A DNA stretch of 64,000 bases from Puia dinghuensis (GTDB taxonomy: Bacteria > Bacteroidota > Bacteroidia > Chitinophagales > Chitinophagaceae), in contig NZ_BMJC01000001.1 in NCBI RefSeq assembly GCF_014642875.1, positions 1,097,335-1,161,334 of the forward strand. The letters are read 5' to 3'. Below are positions 35,051 to 44,600 of the stretch, piece by piece. Every line of letters begins with the position of its first letter. Within the stretch, counting starts at the first letter, position 1. The notes below the pieces were generated by a model. It saw nothing but the letters and a program-made list of their open reading frames with translations, was not told the origin of the DNA and made no database searches. Both the position numbers and the translations under genes were made by a program.

Positions 35051-35707
35051 TTATCCCCAAAAGTAGACCAGCAGGCAACTTTCCAACATCAGCAGGCTGC
35101 GACTGAAACAAATCGTCTGTCGGCTTAGGCGTTTCAAATGCGTTCGGATCGACAAGTTCTTTCGTTCGATCCGGTTGATACAAATTGATCCAGCCCTATG
35201 CATACGTTTTGGGATCAGTCGCTCGTACAAGGTCAACTTATCCGTCCGGATGGTCTTGGGCTTTAAGCACAATAATCGATCTATCAATTGCTTTAGGGTA
35301 GACTTCGTTCGCTTTCCTACCACAAAATCAACTACTGCGCTGTTGCCCCTATTGATGGCGTACGCGACCCAATATTCGTTGTCTTTACGGCTAACATAGG
35401 TCCACAATTCATCTACCTCTAAACTGACCTGGTCAGGCTGACTAGCAGGGCGCATAATGGTCGCCGCCAAGCCGCGTATTCTATCCAGCACGGTTCCGCG
35501 GGCAATGCCTAAGACTCTGGCTATGCCTCGGATACAAACACTTTCACGGACCAATGACTTGATCTGGCTATCCGTCGATCCCGAATAAGCTTTGTATTGA
35601 TACCGGGCTTGCTGGTATTTTCGGCATGTCGGACAATAATAGCGCTGTAAGCCATTCTTTTGCCGGCCTGATCGCCAGCATTTACCCTGGCAGTTTACAC
35701 AGTCCAT
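35051..35707 (-). CDS. IS1-family transposase
   Basis: From the methionine at 35707 the protein is 218 residues and is a clear relative of the transposase at 33363-34022. The zinc ribbon (Cys3, Cys6, Cys25, Cys28), the helix-turn-helix (CIRGIARVLGIARGTVLDRI), the acidic residues in SLEVDELWTYV, IRTDKLTLYE and NRIERKN, and the terminal RTHLKRLSRQTICFSRS motif are all present. The frame is open to 35734, but that extension is just the internal end repeat. It appears intact. Confidence 0.93.
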   Translation of the reverse strand: MDCVNCQGKCWRSGRQKNGLQRYYCPTCRKYQQARYQYKAYSGSTDSQIKSLVRESVCIRGIARVLGIARGTVLDRIRGLAATIMRPASQPDQVSLEVDELWTYVSRKDNEYWVAYAINRGNSAVVDFVVGKRTKSTLKQLIDRLLCLKPKTIRTDKLTLYERLIPKRMHRAGSICINRIERKNLSIRTHLKRLSRQTICFSRSLLMLESCLLVYFWG

Positions 35708-35711
35708 AAAT

Positions 35712-35732
35712 AAACCTGCTAATTTGAACCAC
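35712..35732. repeat. Internal copy of the IS-B right end
   Basis: The 21 bases at 35712-35732 are identical to 35857-35877 (core CTGCTAATTTGAACCAC), in direct orientation 145 bases apart, and end 4 bases from the transposase start codon. The geometry is the same as in element A although the sequence differs. Confidence 0.7.
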
Positions 35733-35885
35733 AAGTAATAAAAATTCCGGGTATCAGAGCGTAAAAATGGACGAACTCACCGGATTTCAGGTACCAAAAA
35801 GATGGTGAACTCCCAAACAAGCCTCGCTCAAGGCTTACGGAGCCTGTATTTTGGGAAAACCTGCTAATTTGAACCACTACCTAAT

Positions 35886-36401
35886 TCATGGCTTAATGTA
35901 GCCATAATGCCCGGTAGGCAAGTTAGGATAAATGTCATCCTTGGTGTTCGGAAAACCATCAATGCCCACAGAGAAAAGTATATAGTTATCACCTTTATTT
36001 ACATAGTGAAAATAGGGCTTAGGGTTTTTAAATTCCTTTCTGACCAACAGCGGATCTGCAATAATGATATCGGAATTCCAATGACTTAACTGATCCAGAT
36101 CATCTGGATATTTTCCATTTCTAGCCTTGTATGATTCTAGTTCATTTGCTAGGTTATTTATTTGTTTTTGAGCAATTCTTGCAAATGCCTCTCCTGCATC
36201 TTTCCCATATTTGAGATCATAGGCTAGGAAGCTATATACACCTATTGTAAATACTACTCCAAATGCACCAATAGCGATAAGCCATTTATCTTTATATTTT
36301 AGTACTCCGTAAAGTATCAATGCTACACCAACAAGGGCTCCGACTAATGGGATTAAGCAGAGGAGCCCGATTAAATAAGGTGGTTTCGAATTCTTTTCCA
36401 T
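35886..36401 (-). CDS. Membrane protein with pseudopilin (GspG)-like C-terminal domain
   Basis: The 171-residue protein has two membrane segments (residues ~10-34 and ~41-63). A soluble part follows that resembles the C-terminal domain of major pseudopilins: NELESYKARNGKYPDDLDQL, then YILFSVGIDGFPNTKDDIYP, where acidic residues bind calcium in GspG. It lacks the N-terminal pilin signal. Its DNA is markedly more AT-rich than the genome. It follows the RHS gene by 32 bases, the position where immunity genes sit in polymorphic toxin loci, so an immunity or accessory role is possible but unproven. Confidence 0.75.
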   Translation of the reverse strand: MEKNSKPPYLIGLLCLIPLVGALVGVALILYGVLKYKDKWLIAIGAFGVVFTIGVYSFLAYDLKYGKDAGEAFARIAQKQINNLANELESYKARNGKYPDDLDQLSHWNSDIIIADPLLVRKEFKNPKPYFHYVNKGDNYILFSVGIDGFPNTKDDIYPNLPTGHYGYIKP

Positions 36402-36433
36402 AGTATCAAAGCATTGATTTAAGCGAATTGATT

Positions 36434-39400
36434 TTAAAATGCATAGCCTCCGATCACAGGGATCGGAGTTGACAGTATGTTTCCAATTCCCTTATCGTAA
36501 GTCCAATCCTGACCTTCCACGTTGCCTTCTGAAGTACGACTCCACCCAACTCCAACCTGTCCATATCCATTGCCTAATCCAGCCGAAAGGTGGCCCTCAG
36601 AACCATTAAAACCTAAACCTATCGAGATAGAGTATTCCGAACTGAAGGTAATTGTTAATGGTCCGACGGCAAAAGAAGCGCCCTCAAATTTATTATTCGC
36701 TGTAGCAAAATCCACTGTGATGTAACCCTCTTTGCCTGTAACTTTCCCTGCAAAAAAACTATGTTTCAGGCTGCCCCAAAGAACGGAATTGAAATTTTCC
36801 TGTTCATCAATTGCTTTGTTAGTATATGTCAACCCAAATATAGGCTTTTCTTCCTCTTCTTTATCCTCAAACCTAAACGTTGGTCCACTCATTCCGCCAA
36901 ACCTGAAACCACCAGTGCCCCAATCGGAAGCGAAGTTTTCAGGCAAACCGCTCACTACAGTAGTCCCCTGATACATATAATCCTCGCCCTCGGTAAAGGA
37001 AACAAAGCCATGGTAATTCGGTGTTTCAAAGGCGGCTGAGCCACTGCCATTTGCATAGTTGTATACTGTGTTAAAAACGTCTGCACCAACATCTGCTTTG
37101 AATAAGTGCCACGCACCGTCATCCGGCACGCTATTCCATAAATTTTCCCAATAAGCACTATAGTCGCGAGTCCCACCACCGCCTCCACCCCAGCCCCAAC
37201 CATTGATCCCCCATTCAGCCTCATACGATTCCAACTCTCCATGAGGATCAAATTCATTTCCTCCGGGTCCGGCTACCCCTCCCTCATTAGGATTCGGCAA
37301 CCTGAACTGCAAACCCATGGGGTCAACATAGGACACCGGATTATTTCCGCTAAAATGATACGGCGAAAGGCCCGCCGTACTCTCGCCCAACATATCCACC
37401 CCCCCAAACCTCCCGATCTGCGGATCATACTTGCGGAACCAGGTGTTGTAATACTCCAACCCATAATCCTCTTCCAACTCCGTCCCCACATTGGCCTTAT
37501 ACGGCGTATTGCTCTTCAGCAGCGCCTTGTCACTGATGCCCGCCATCGGCAGGCCGAACGGATAATAGCTCTGCTCCTGCTGCAACGGGCCGGTCATCTG
37601 CTTCACCGTCAGGTTGTCGAAATACACATTCTGCGGGCTCTCATTACTGACATAGACATAGAGATACCCGTTCTTGCTGATCGACTGCGTCGGGGCCACC
37701 AGCGCCTGCTTGCTGCTGCCCGGCGTCACCTGCACCACCCCGGAATTACCCGCCACATAATTGAACTGATCGTCGAACAATATCCAGTTGAGGTAAGCCT
37801 TCGGCCGCGTGCTGTCATAACTTCGCCCGTTATTGAGAAATTGAGTCACATTCGGATTCAGCGCATTGTCCACACCCGTCAGATCGCCCGCCGCCAGGTG
37901 CGTGTTGGCGCTAATGACGCCCGTACCGAGCACGCTCAGAATATTGCTCAGCAGGTTGATCCCCGACTGGGGCGCCTGCACCGCTGTATTGTAGAAAGCG
38001 TACGTACTCAGCTGAACGTTGTCGCCCCGCATCACCTTCAGCACGATGGAAGGCCCCACCTGCGGACCGCCGTTAGCAGGGTTTAGCATCGCCACATTGT
38101 GATTGCTCGTATCCGTATCGAACCCCGACGGCTTGGGCCAGACAGTATACACCGGGCTGTACACATCGCTGAACGTGGCCGCCACCACTGCACTGTCCTT
38201 CGACTCCATCGTCGCCGCATAGGTCGCCGTATCGCTGCCCTCCGTCAGGATCGTCCGGACATTACCCTGGTGGTCCTTTATGAAGTAATCGTACTCGAAG
38301 GCATAATAGATCGCCCCCGTCGAACTGTTCACCTTCCGGGCATTGCGGATCTGGCCTTCCTCCTGCAACACGTATTGCAGGGTATCATTGAGGTAGACGA
38401 AGGGCCCTACATACTGGTACGTCTTGCCCACGAGGTGCCCCGTAGTATAGTCATTCACCTGCTTGGCCAGCTGCATCCCTCCGGCATCGTAGACATAATG
38501 GATGCCCGCCCGGCCGTTAAGCACGATCGAATCCGGCTTGTTCAGGAAGTTATATACCGCCCCATTGCCACCCGCAGCGGTGACCATGTGCCGGTTGTAA
38601 TCGATGGTCGTGTTCCCGTTGGCATCATAGGCATAGTGATTGCCCGCATAGCTCGTGTCCTTGAAATCGCCCAGGGGGGTGGTCACCGAACTGCCTTCCG
38701 ACACCTTTTGCAGCTGGTTGCTGTTGGTGAAATAATTGTAGCTGAGGCTGTCCACCGTCGCCGGCTTGCCATCGACCAGCCCCTTCTGCATCAGGCTCGT
38801 GATATTGCCGCCGCCATCATAGGCCAACCCGCTCACCGTATAGTCCACCAAATCCTTCGCCCAGGAAGAAGAACCCGGGTCCTGCTGGGTGAAATTCGCC
38901 CCGGTGAGGCGGTTGACGCTGTCATAGCTGTACCCATAGGCCCGGGCCACTCCATCACCCGCCGCCTTCCACATCACCCCGGCCATATTGCCGTTCAGCT
39001 GCGCACTGGTAAAACCATAGTCATAGGCCAGCGTCTCACCGAAGTAATTGCTCGTGCTGCCCGAAGTGCTCACATAGCTGCTGTTGATACCCAACAGCCA
39101 CCCCCGCATGTTATAAGCATACGCTTGGGTCTCAATACTACTGCCGTACACCTTCTGCCGCAATTGTCCCAGCTCGTTATACGTGTTTTGGCTCACTGTT
39201 TTCGACGTCGCACCATCCAGGCTCTTCGCCACCGAAAGCAGCCTGCCCACATGATCATAACTATAGACCGTCAGCAAGGTATGGGTCTGCGCATTGAATC
39301 CTCCCTTCCCGTGCGCCACATGCGTCCGCAGCAATAGACCGGTAAAGCCGTATTGCGTTGTAGCCACATCCGTCCCGCCGGTATAGTTGGCCTGTTTAGA

Positions 39401-41068
39401 CTGAATTTGCCTGCCGTGATCATCATAAATATTCACCGTGTACAGATACGTACTCTTACCCACCACCAGCCGCTTTATCCCCGTCACCGCACCTCTTGTC
39501 CGGGTGCAGGCCGTAATAGACTGTGCATAGTCCGGGGCTGTATTGTAGGTCAGATTGAAATTCGCGCTGGTAATATTGGTGGTGATCAAGGTACTATCCA
39601 GGCCCGACACCGGTTGCGCCTCGAGCCAGTTGTAATTGTCGTAATACAGCACAGCCAGAAAGCTGAAAGGCGCCCCGCTGGGCAGCGGCGACCCCACCAG
39701 CGTCACCGAATTCTTCGAGCCGCCCCCGGTCGCGATCGTGCCGCTAAAGGTGGAGCCGCTGGGCACCCCGAACCCGCTGGCCAGTCCAATGCTGCTGCTG
39801 GCCTGATAGCTCCCGGTAGTAGGATTGTTGTTCAAGGTCAGATTCGCGGTGATCGAACTATCCAAAATGATGGTCGTGCTCGTCCCGCTACCCGTCTGCG
39901 TGGTGACCAGCGCTTGCAACTGCGCCTCCGTGGCGGCATAGGTCAACAGGCCGCTGATCAAAGGCCGGCTTTGCCCATCATACAGCGTTCCCGTCCATTC
40001 ATTCAGGTTTCTTAAAGCCGAGTCCTGCGCAAATACCGGCCGGTCGAATACATCATACACCACGTACGTCTTGCCCTTCCCCGGGATGCGCTTCATCGTC
40101 ACCCGGCCGCGGCTGTCATAAAAATAGCTATAGCAGAGATTCTGGTTGATGGTCGCGTCAGCAGTAAGGCTCCAATTGATGGCGGACGTATTCAGCGCCG
40201 CAACCGCCTTTGGCGGCAACATCATCCGCAGGTGGTTCATCTCGTCATAGACATAATACGTACAAAGCCAGCCCACATGCCCCGTGCCGGGCGATGGCAC
40301 AGCCTGGGTCTTGGTGAGCACCTTTCTGCCCATATCGTCTACATAGACGAGGCTGTTCACCCCCCGTTCGTCCGTCACCTGCGCCACCTGCAAACTGCCC
40401 GGCTGATAGGTTGTCGTGGTCGTCGCCAGATCGTTCTCCGCAGCTATAGGTATCGTCCACAACCGCACGCTGTCCCCCGTATTGTTCGCCCGCCAGGAAT
40501 AGCCAACGCCCACACCAGCCCCCGTCCAACTGTTGCCTGGCGCCGTTGTCTTGACTGTCCGTTGCAGGGGTGAAGCGTCATAGGTGGTCTGTCCGTAATA
40601 GATCTGTTCACCCGGGATCTGGCTCTTATAAAACGCGCTGTCATCGGCTATGGGTGTCAGCTTGAACAACCCATCGTTCGTATTGCCCGACTGTTCAGCA
40701 AAGGGCAGATAACGGGAAGCAGGACGGCTGAACTCATCGTATACCGCCGCCGCCACAAAATCCTTTTTCGAAGGGGACGCCTGCTTGGCGATCGTTTCAT
40801 ACGGCCGCCCCAGCGGATCGCTATACTGCGTACTGATGAGCACACTGTCTACTATCGTCGTATATTTCACCTTGCTGGTATCCTGAATGGGCATCTTGGG
40901 CGCCAGTGTCCGAAAGTAGAGCGGCGATACTGCCGGGTAATAATACGTAGAAGTCGGCTTCGGCGTCGCCGATGCAGGCCCCGTAGCCCCATTGGGAATG
41001 TTGCCCTGCCCGAAGCCGGCTACAGCTAGGGAAAATACATACAGCGGTAGTAGTACAAATCGCTTCAT
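36434..41068 (-). CDS. Secreted RHS-repeat protein with RHS core domain and variable tip
   Basis: The 1544-residue protein has a signal peptide (MKRFVLLPLYVFSLAVAGFGQ), a DUF6443-like N-terminal region with YSDPLGRPYETIAKQASP, and many YD-type repeats (YDEFSRP, YDSRGRV, YDVFDRP, YDANGNT). The RHS-associated core ends in YHFSGNNPVSYVDPMGL at about residue 1265. RHS repeats form a hollow cage that can enclose a C-terminal payload. The last ~260 residues are Gly-rich with no toxin motif I recognise, and their DNA (36434 to ~37250) is more AT-rich than the rest, as in exchangeable tips. It is the fifth gene of the island operon. Confidence 0.92.
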   Translation of the reverse strand: MKRFVLLPLYVFSLAVAGFGQGNIPNGATGPASATPKPTSTYYYPAVSPLYFRTLAPKMPIQDTSKVKYTTIVDSVLISTQYSDPLGRPYETIAKQASPSKKDFVAAAVYDEFSRPASRYLPFAEQSGNTNDGLFKLTPIADDSAFYKSQIPGEQIYYGQTTYDASPLQRTVKTTAPGNSWTGAGVGVGYSWRANNTGDSVRLWTIPIAAENDLATTTTTYQPGSLQVAQVTDERGVNSLVYVDDMGRKVLTKTQAVPSPGTGHVGWLCTYYVYDEMNHLRMMLPPKAVAALNTSAINWSLTADATINQNLCYSYFYDSRGRVTMKRIPGKGKTYVVYDVFDRPVFAQDSALRNLNEWTGTLYDGQSRPLISGLLTYAATEAQLQALVTTQTGSGTSTTIILDSSITANLTLNNNPTTGSYQASSSIGLASGFGVPSGSTFSGTIATGGGSKNSVTLVGSPLPSGAPFSFLAVLYYDNYNWLEAQPVSGLDSTLITTNITSANFNLTYNTAPDYAQSITACTRTRGAVTGIKRLVVGKSTYLYTVNIYDDHGRQIQSKQANYTGGTDVATTQYGFTGLLLRTHVAHGKGGFNAQTHTLLTVYSYDHVGRLLSVAKSLDGATSKTVSQNTYNELGQLRQKVYGSSIETQAYAYNMRGWLLGINSSYVSTSGSTSNYFGETLAYDYGFTSAQLNGNMAGVMWKAAGDGVARAYGYSYDSVNRLTGANFTQQDPGSSSWAKDLVDYTVSGLAYDGGGNITSLMQKGLVDGKPATVDSLSYNYFTNSNQLQKVSEGSSVTTPLGDFKDTSYAGNHYAYDANGNTTIDYNRHMVTAAGGNGAVYNFLNKPDSIVLNGRAGIHYVYDAGGMQLAKQVNDYTTGHLVGKTYQYVGPFVYLNDTLQYVLQEEGQIRNARKVNSSTGAIYYAFEYDYFIKDHQGNVRTILTEGSDTATYAATMESKDSAVVAATFSDVYSPVYTVWPKPSGFDTDTSNHNVAMLNPANGGPQVGPSIVLKVMRGDNVQLSTYAFYNTAVQAPQSGINLLSNILSVLGTGVISANTHLAAGDLTGVDNALNPNVTQFLNNGRSYDSTRPKAYLNWILFDDQFNYVAGNSGVVQVTPGSSKQALVAPTQSISKNGYLYVYVSNESPQNVYFDNLTVKQMTGPLQQEQSYYPFGLPMAGISDKALLKSNTPYKANVGTELEEDYGLEYYNTWFRKYDPQIGRFGGVDMLGESTAGLSPYHFSGNNPVSYVDPMGLQFRLPNPNEGGVAGPGGNEFDPHGELESYEAEWGINGWGWGGGGGGTRDYSAYWENLWNSVPDDGAWHLFKADVGADVFNTVYNYANGSGSAAFETPNYHGFVSFTEGEDYMYQGTTVVSGLPENFASDWGTGGFRFGGMSGPTFRFEDKEEEEKPIFGLTYTNKAIDEQENFNSVLWGSLKHSFFAGKVTGKEGYITVDFATANNKFEGASFAVGPLTITFSSEYSISIGLGFNGSEGHLSAGLGNGYGQVGVGWSRTSEGNVEGQDWTYDKGIGNILSTPIPVIGGYAF

Positions 41069-41083
41069 GTAAAAAATATAGTT

Positions 41084-41593
41084 TTACTGCTTTATCGCGT
41101 TCTGCATTTCAGCACTCATCGGGTCCACTTCATCGGAAAAAACGCCCTTCCAATTGCCGGCACTGTCGACCAGGAATTTATAAAAATCGTTTCCCACCGG
41201 GTTGGAGTCCAGCCCATTCAATGCCGCACTGGTCAGCCATTGGAATACGGGATGCGTAGTAGCACCGGTAACGGAGATATTTGCCGCCATGATGAACTGA
41301 ATGTTGTACTGGCTGACAACATTCTGACTGATGACGGCGCCGGTAGCCGGCTCGTGCCCAAAATCGTTGCTGGGAAAGGCGATGATCACCAGGCTGTCTT
41401 TATACAGCTCGTACAGCTTTTCCAGGCTGGCATATTGGCTGGCGCGGGACGAACCGCTGGCGGTATTCACCAGCAGGATCTTCTTTCCCTTGAAGGCACT
41501 CAACTGCACCAGGTGACCCTGTGCATCCGTAAAGGAAAGGGAATAGATCGGTCCCGGACCGGCCAGCAGGAAATAAAATAGAAGCTTAAGCAT
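41084..41593 (-). CDS. Glutathione-peroxidase-like protein lacking catalytic cysteine
   Basis: The 169-residue protein aligns with glutathione peroxidases (LLVNTASGSSRASQYASLEKLYELYK, FPSNDFGHEP, NDFYKFLVD). The catalytic Cys of VNVASKCG is Ser48, the Cys of FPCNQF is Ser75, its Gln is Asp77, and the active-site Trp is replaced. The whole protein contains no cysteine, so thiol peroxidase chemistry is excluded. A short hydrophobic N-terminus may be a signal or anchor. It lies between two RHS-type genes with gaps of 15 and 35 bases, which suggests a structural or binding role with them. Confidence 0.85.
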   Translation of the reverse strand: MLKLLFYFLLAGPGPIYSLSFTDAQGHLVQLSAFKGKKILLVNTASGSSRASQYASLEKLYELYKDSLVIIAFPSNDFGHEPATGAVISQNVVSQYNIQFIMAANISVTGATTHPVFQWLTSAALNGLDSNPVGNDFYKFLVDSAGNWKGVFSDEVDPMSAEMQNAIKQ

Positions 41594-41628
41594 AATGCGT
41601 TTAATTAGGTTTTCGATTCAATGATTTA

Positions 41629-44600
41629 TCACGGAAAACCGCCAGGCGGTGGGCAGCTGGACGACACTGTCTGTGCCGTAGCATCCTGCTCCGTGTAATT
41701 CTGGCTGACGCTACAGTCAGGCCAGATGTAGTGATAGGTGCACAAATAGTAATTGCCGGTCTTGTAATAAACACAGGACGAATATTGTTTTGCCCCTTGT
41801 GTACACACCCCGTTGATGGTCTTCCATTGCGGGTAGTTGGCGCTGTAACTGCACGTGCAGTAGTTATATCCCTCAAAGACCGTCTGAACGGTCGCATAAT
41901 TGTAAGAATCGCTCCAGGGATTCACATCCCTGGTAGTAATTACACTATCGTAGCCGCATTGATAGACCGGGTCCCATTGGAAAACGGCTGTCCTACTCCA
42001 AACCGGCGCCGTGCTGATGAGCGAATCCTTATCGGAATAATCAAACCGGCGGATGACGTTCCCGTCCTTATCCTTTATCAGCTTGGGCCGGTTCAACAGG
42101 TCATACGTGGTATACTGCACCGTGCTGTTCGCGTCGCAGCTGGTGGTCGGTCCCACCAGGGGCTCATAGGTGGTCGTAGCCATATTGGCGTCCTTCGGGT
42201 ACAGGCGTAACTCATCGATCGTCCCGCTGCCACTGATGGTCACCGTGCTCACACCCCCAACCATCGTGAAATACAGGTTCCAGCCGTTCTGCTGGGCCAG
42301 CGGCGATGATTGCGCCGTTCCGTTCACGCTGACGCTGGCGGAAGTCTTCGCCCATACCGAGACGATATAGGTGAGCGCCGTATTCAATCCAGACTTGGTA
42401 ACATTACCGTTAGACAGGTTATAGGCCCATTTGCCCGTCAGCGCCCCGGAATAGTCCCGCGTACTGTTGCCGATGGTCCAGTTGCCAGAACCATCGGATT
42501 CAAAACTCGTATACGCCACATCTCCATTTGCAGCATTGCTGACGCTCGCCACGGCATATTCATCATTATAATCCCGGATGGTCGAAGTGCTCTGGCCGCT
42601 AACCGCACTCGTCACCTGTAACAGGTTGCCCTTGCTGCTGTAATTCGGATAACTAGCCTGCGCCACGAAATACGTGCTGTTCCGGTTGAGTTTCGAGGAA
42701 TCGAAAAGGCCGATCACCGATTGCACCACCGGGGCGTTGGATTGCAGCGCATAGGAAGTGAGTGGCTTGATATAACCTCCCGACAACTGCTGATAATCCG
42801 TGATACTCCCACCGATCATCCGCGGGTTGGCATCCCCGGTGATCCAATTCTCGGTTGCAATGACAGGAGACAGAATGCCACTCGTTCGCATGGTCCCGAT
42901 CGGTCCGGTGATAATATAGTTGTAAGGATAATAATACCTGCTCTCGAGCTGCAACCCCCTTGTCCGGTCATAGCTCGTGATCATCTTCGTCACGTTGTAA
43001 TTGGTGTCATAGACGTAATTCCGGTAAATCGTATTCACCGACCCATCCGACTGGTACAGGGTGTCCGTAGAGGCGATCACAAAGGCCCGGCCACTGGAAG
43101 GATAGTATTGTTGCCCGACAAAAGTCTTTGTCCTGGGAGAAGCGGGATTGGATGGTGCCCCGTTTATCTGTGTGAAAGTATTGCCCAATTCCAGCGACAG
43201 GAAGTCGGAAGTACTATAGGCTACCGTATCCACCTCATAGGTGTTGACCGTCCGTTTAACCAGGTTGCCAAGGCTGTCGTATAGGGAAACCCGTGTCGGC
43301 AGCCCCATGCCCCATTCCCGCATATCCTGCGGAGTATACGGGAAGACATGCGTGGAAATATTGCAATTGACATCTGCCGGCCCGGTGAACTCATACACTG
43401 TCTTGCCCAGGTTGTGCGTCGAAGAGCCCTTGTATACGATGACCCGACTATAACCCACCGGGCTTCCCTGGGTATAATCCAGGGTATTGGTCGGGTCGCT
43501 GGTGATGTAGTTATAGTTGGTCGTCGTAGTACCCCCGTTGATCACCGTTTCCGTGTAGGGATGACTATAGGCGGCGGTGTCCCCCAGGAAACCCGAGCTT
43601 TTCCCGTCTACGGTGAAGTATTGAAAGTCTTCCGTCGTGATGTTCGGGTCGTCGATGTCGTCCTGCCGCGTCACCCGCTTGACACGTAGTCCGCCCGCCG
43701 TTACCGCAGTCTTGGTACCATCCACCGCCCGGTTCTCCCAGGAAACATCAATCGGGAAACTTCCCGAAACCGAGGTACCGCTACTCAGCTGCGAGACAAG
43801 CGTATAAGCTCCATTTGGGATATTGAACGACCAGGTCTTGGTCCCCAGGTAGAAGAGATCATAGAGGGAGAAGGTGGTGGTCACATAGGTGATGGTCCCG
43901 CTGGAATTCTGAACACTGATCGTAATCGATCCGTTGCCGCTCACCGGCGCGCTGCCGCTTCGGGATACGGAGGGATCGAGGGTGAAGACCATCCCTTGCT
44001 TCGTACCGAACACTTGGTTGAAAGATGCGCTGGTCGAGGTAGAGGAAGAACTACCCTGAATGATCGCCGTACCCACAGTCTTTACCAGTGGGTAATGATC
44101 ATTCAGCTCATACTGGTAATGGATATACCCCCCGCCCGGCAGGTAGAAAGTCTGCAGGGTATTGTACACCGCGTAAGTGATATTAGGCGACCTGTTGGCA
44201 TCGTAGGAATTACCTTCTGGCGGGATCAGGTTGCTGTTGCCCGTCGCCCCATTGTAGAAGCCCCAGTAATCCTTCTGGTAGAAATCGGTCGTATTATAGG
44301 GAACAAAGGTGGAATTGTAAAAAAACGTGTACCCTTTTTGCTCCTCGCCGGCTGTATAGGGTGTTACACTGCTCAAATACAGGTTTTGTGCCGGCCCGTT
44401 GGTTGCCGTCGTATACCCCAGGGCAAATCCGTATCGGAACACAGAATCGCTGATCTTTATCTTGGCTACCGCCGCATCGCCATACGCATAGTTGTATACA
44501 TTACTATAGATCACCTGCAATGTCCGTTTGTCTGGGAAAACAATGCTATTGAGTTTGTAGGACGATACCGACGAGGAAGCCGTCGGCATCAACACGCTGG

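Larger units (their letters stand above)
35025..35881 (-). mobile_element. IS1-type insertion sequence B
   Basis: The element encloses the transposase at 35051-35707. The right end reads inward on the minus strand GGTAGTG then GTTCAAATTAGCAGG (35881-35860) and matches the right end of element A in about 16 of 22 positions. The left end near 35025-35045 (TCTAGTGTAATTGAGGCTGT) is a weak inverse match. A perfect 21-base direct copy of the right end lies inside at 35712-35732. No target duplication was found. Confidence 0.65.

Noticed and set aside
33272-35885. A composite transposon formed by the two IS1-type elements
   Set aside because: The elements differ in sequence, no outer target duplication was found, and the DNA between them carries no clear passenger gene.
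37241-40015. Long forward frames (up to 412 residues) opposite the RHS gene
   Set aside because: They are Arg/His/Ile-rich shadows of the RHS gene in the opposite strand, with no start signals or domains.
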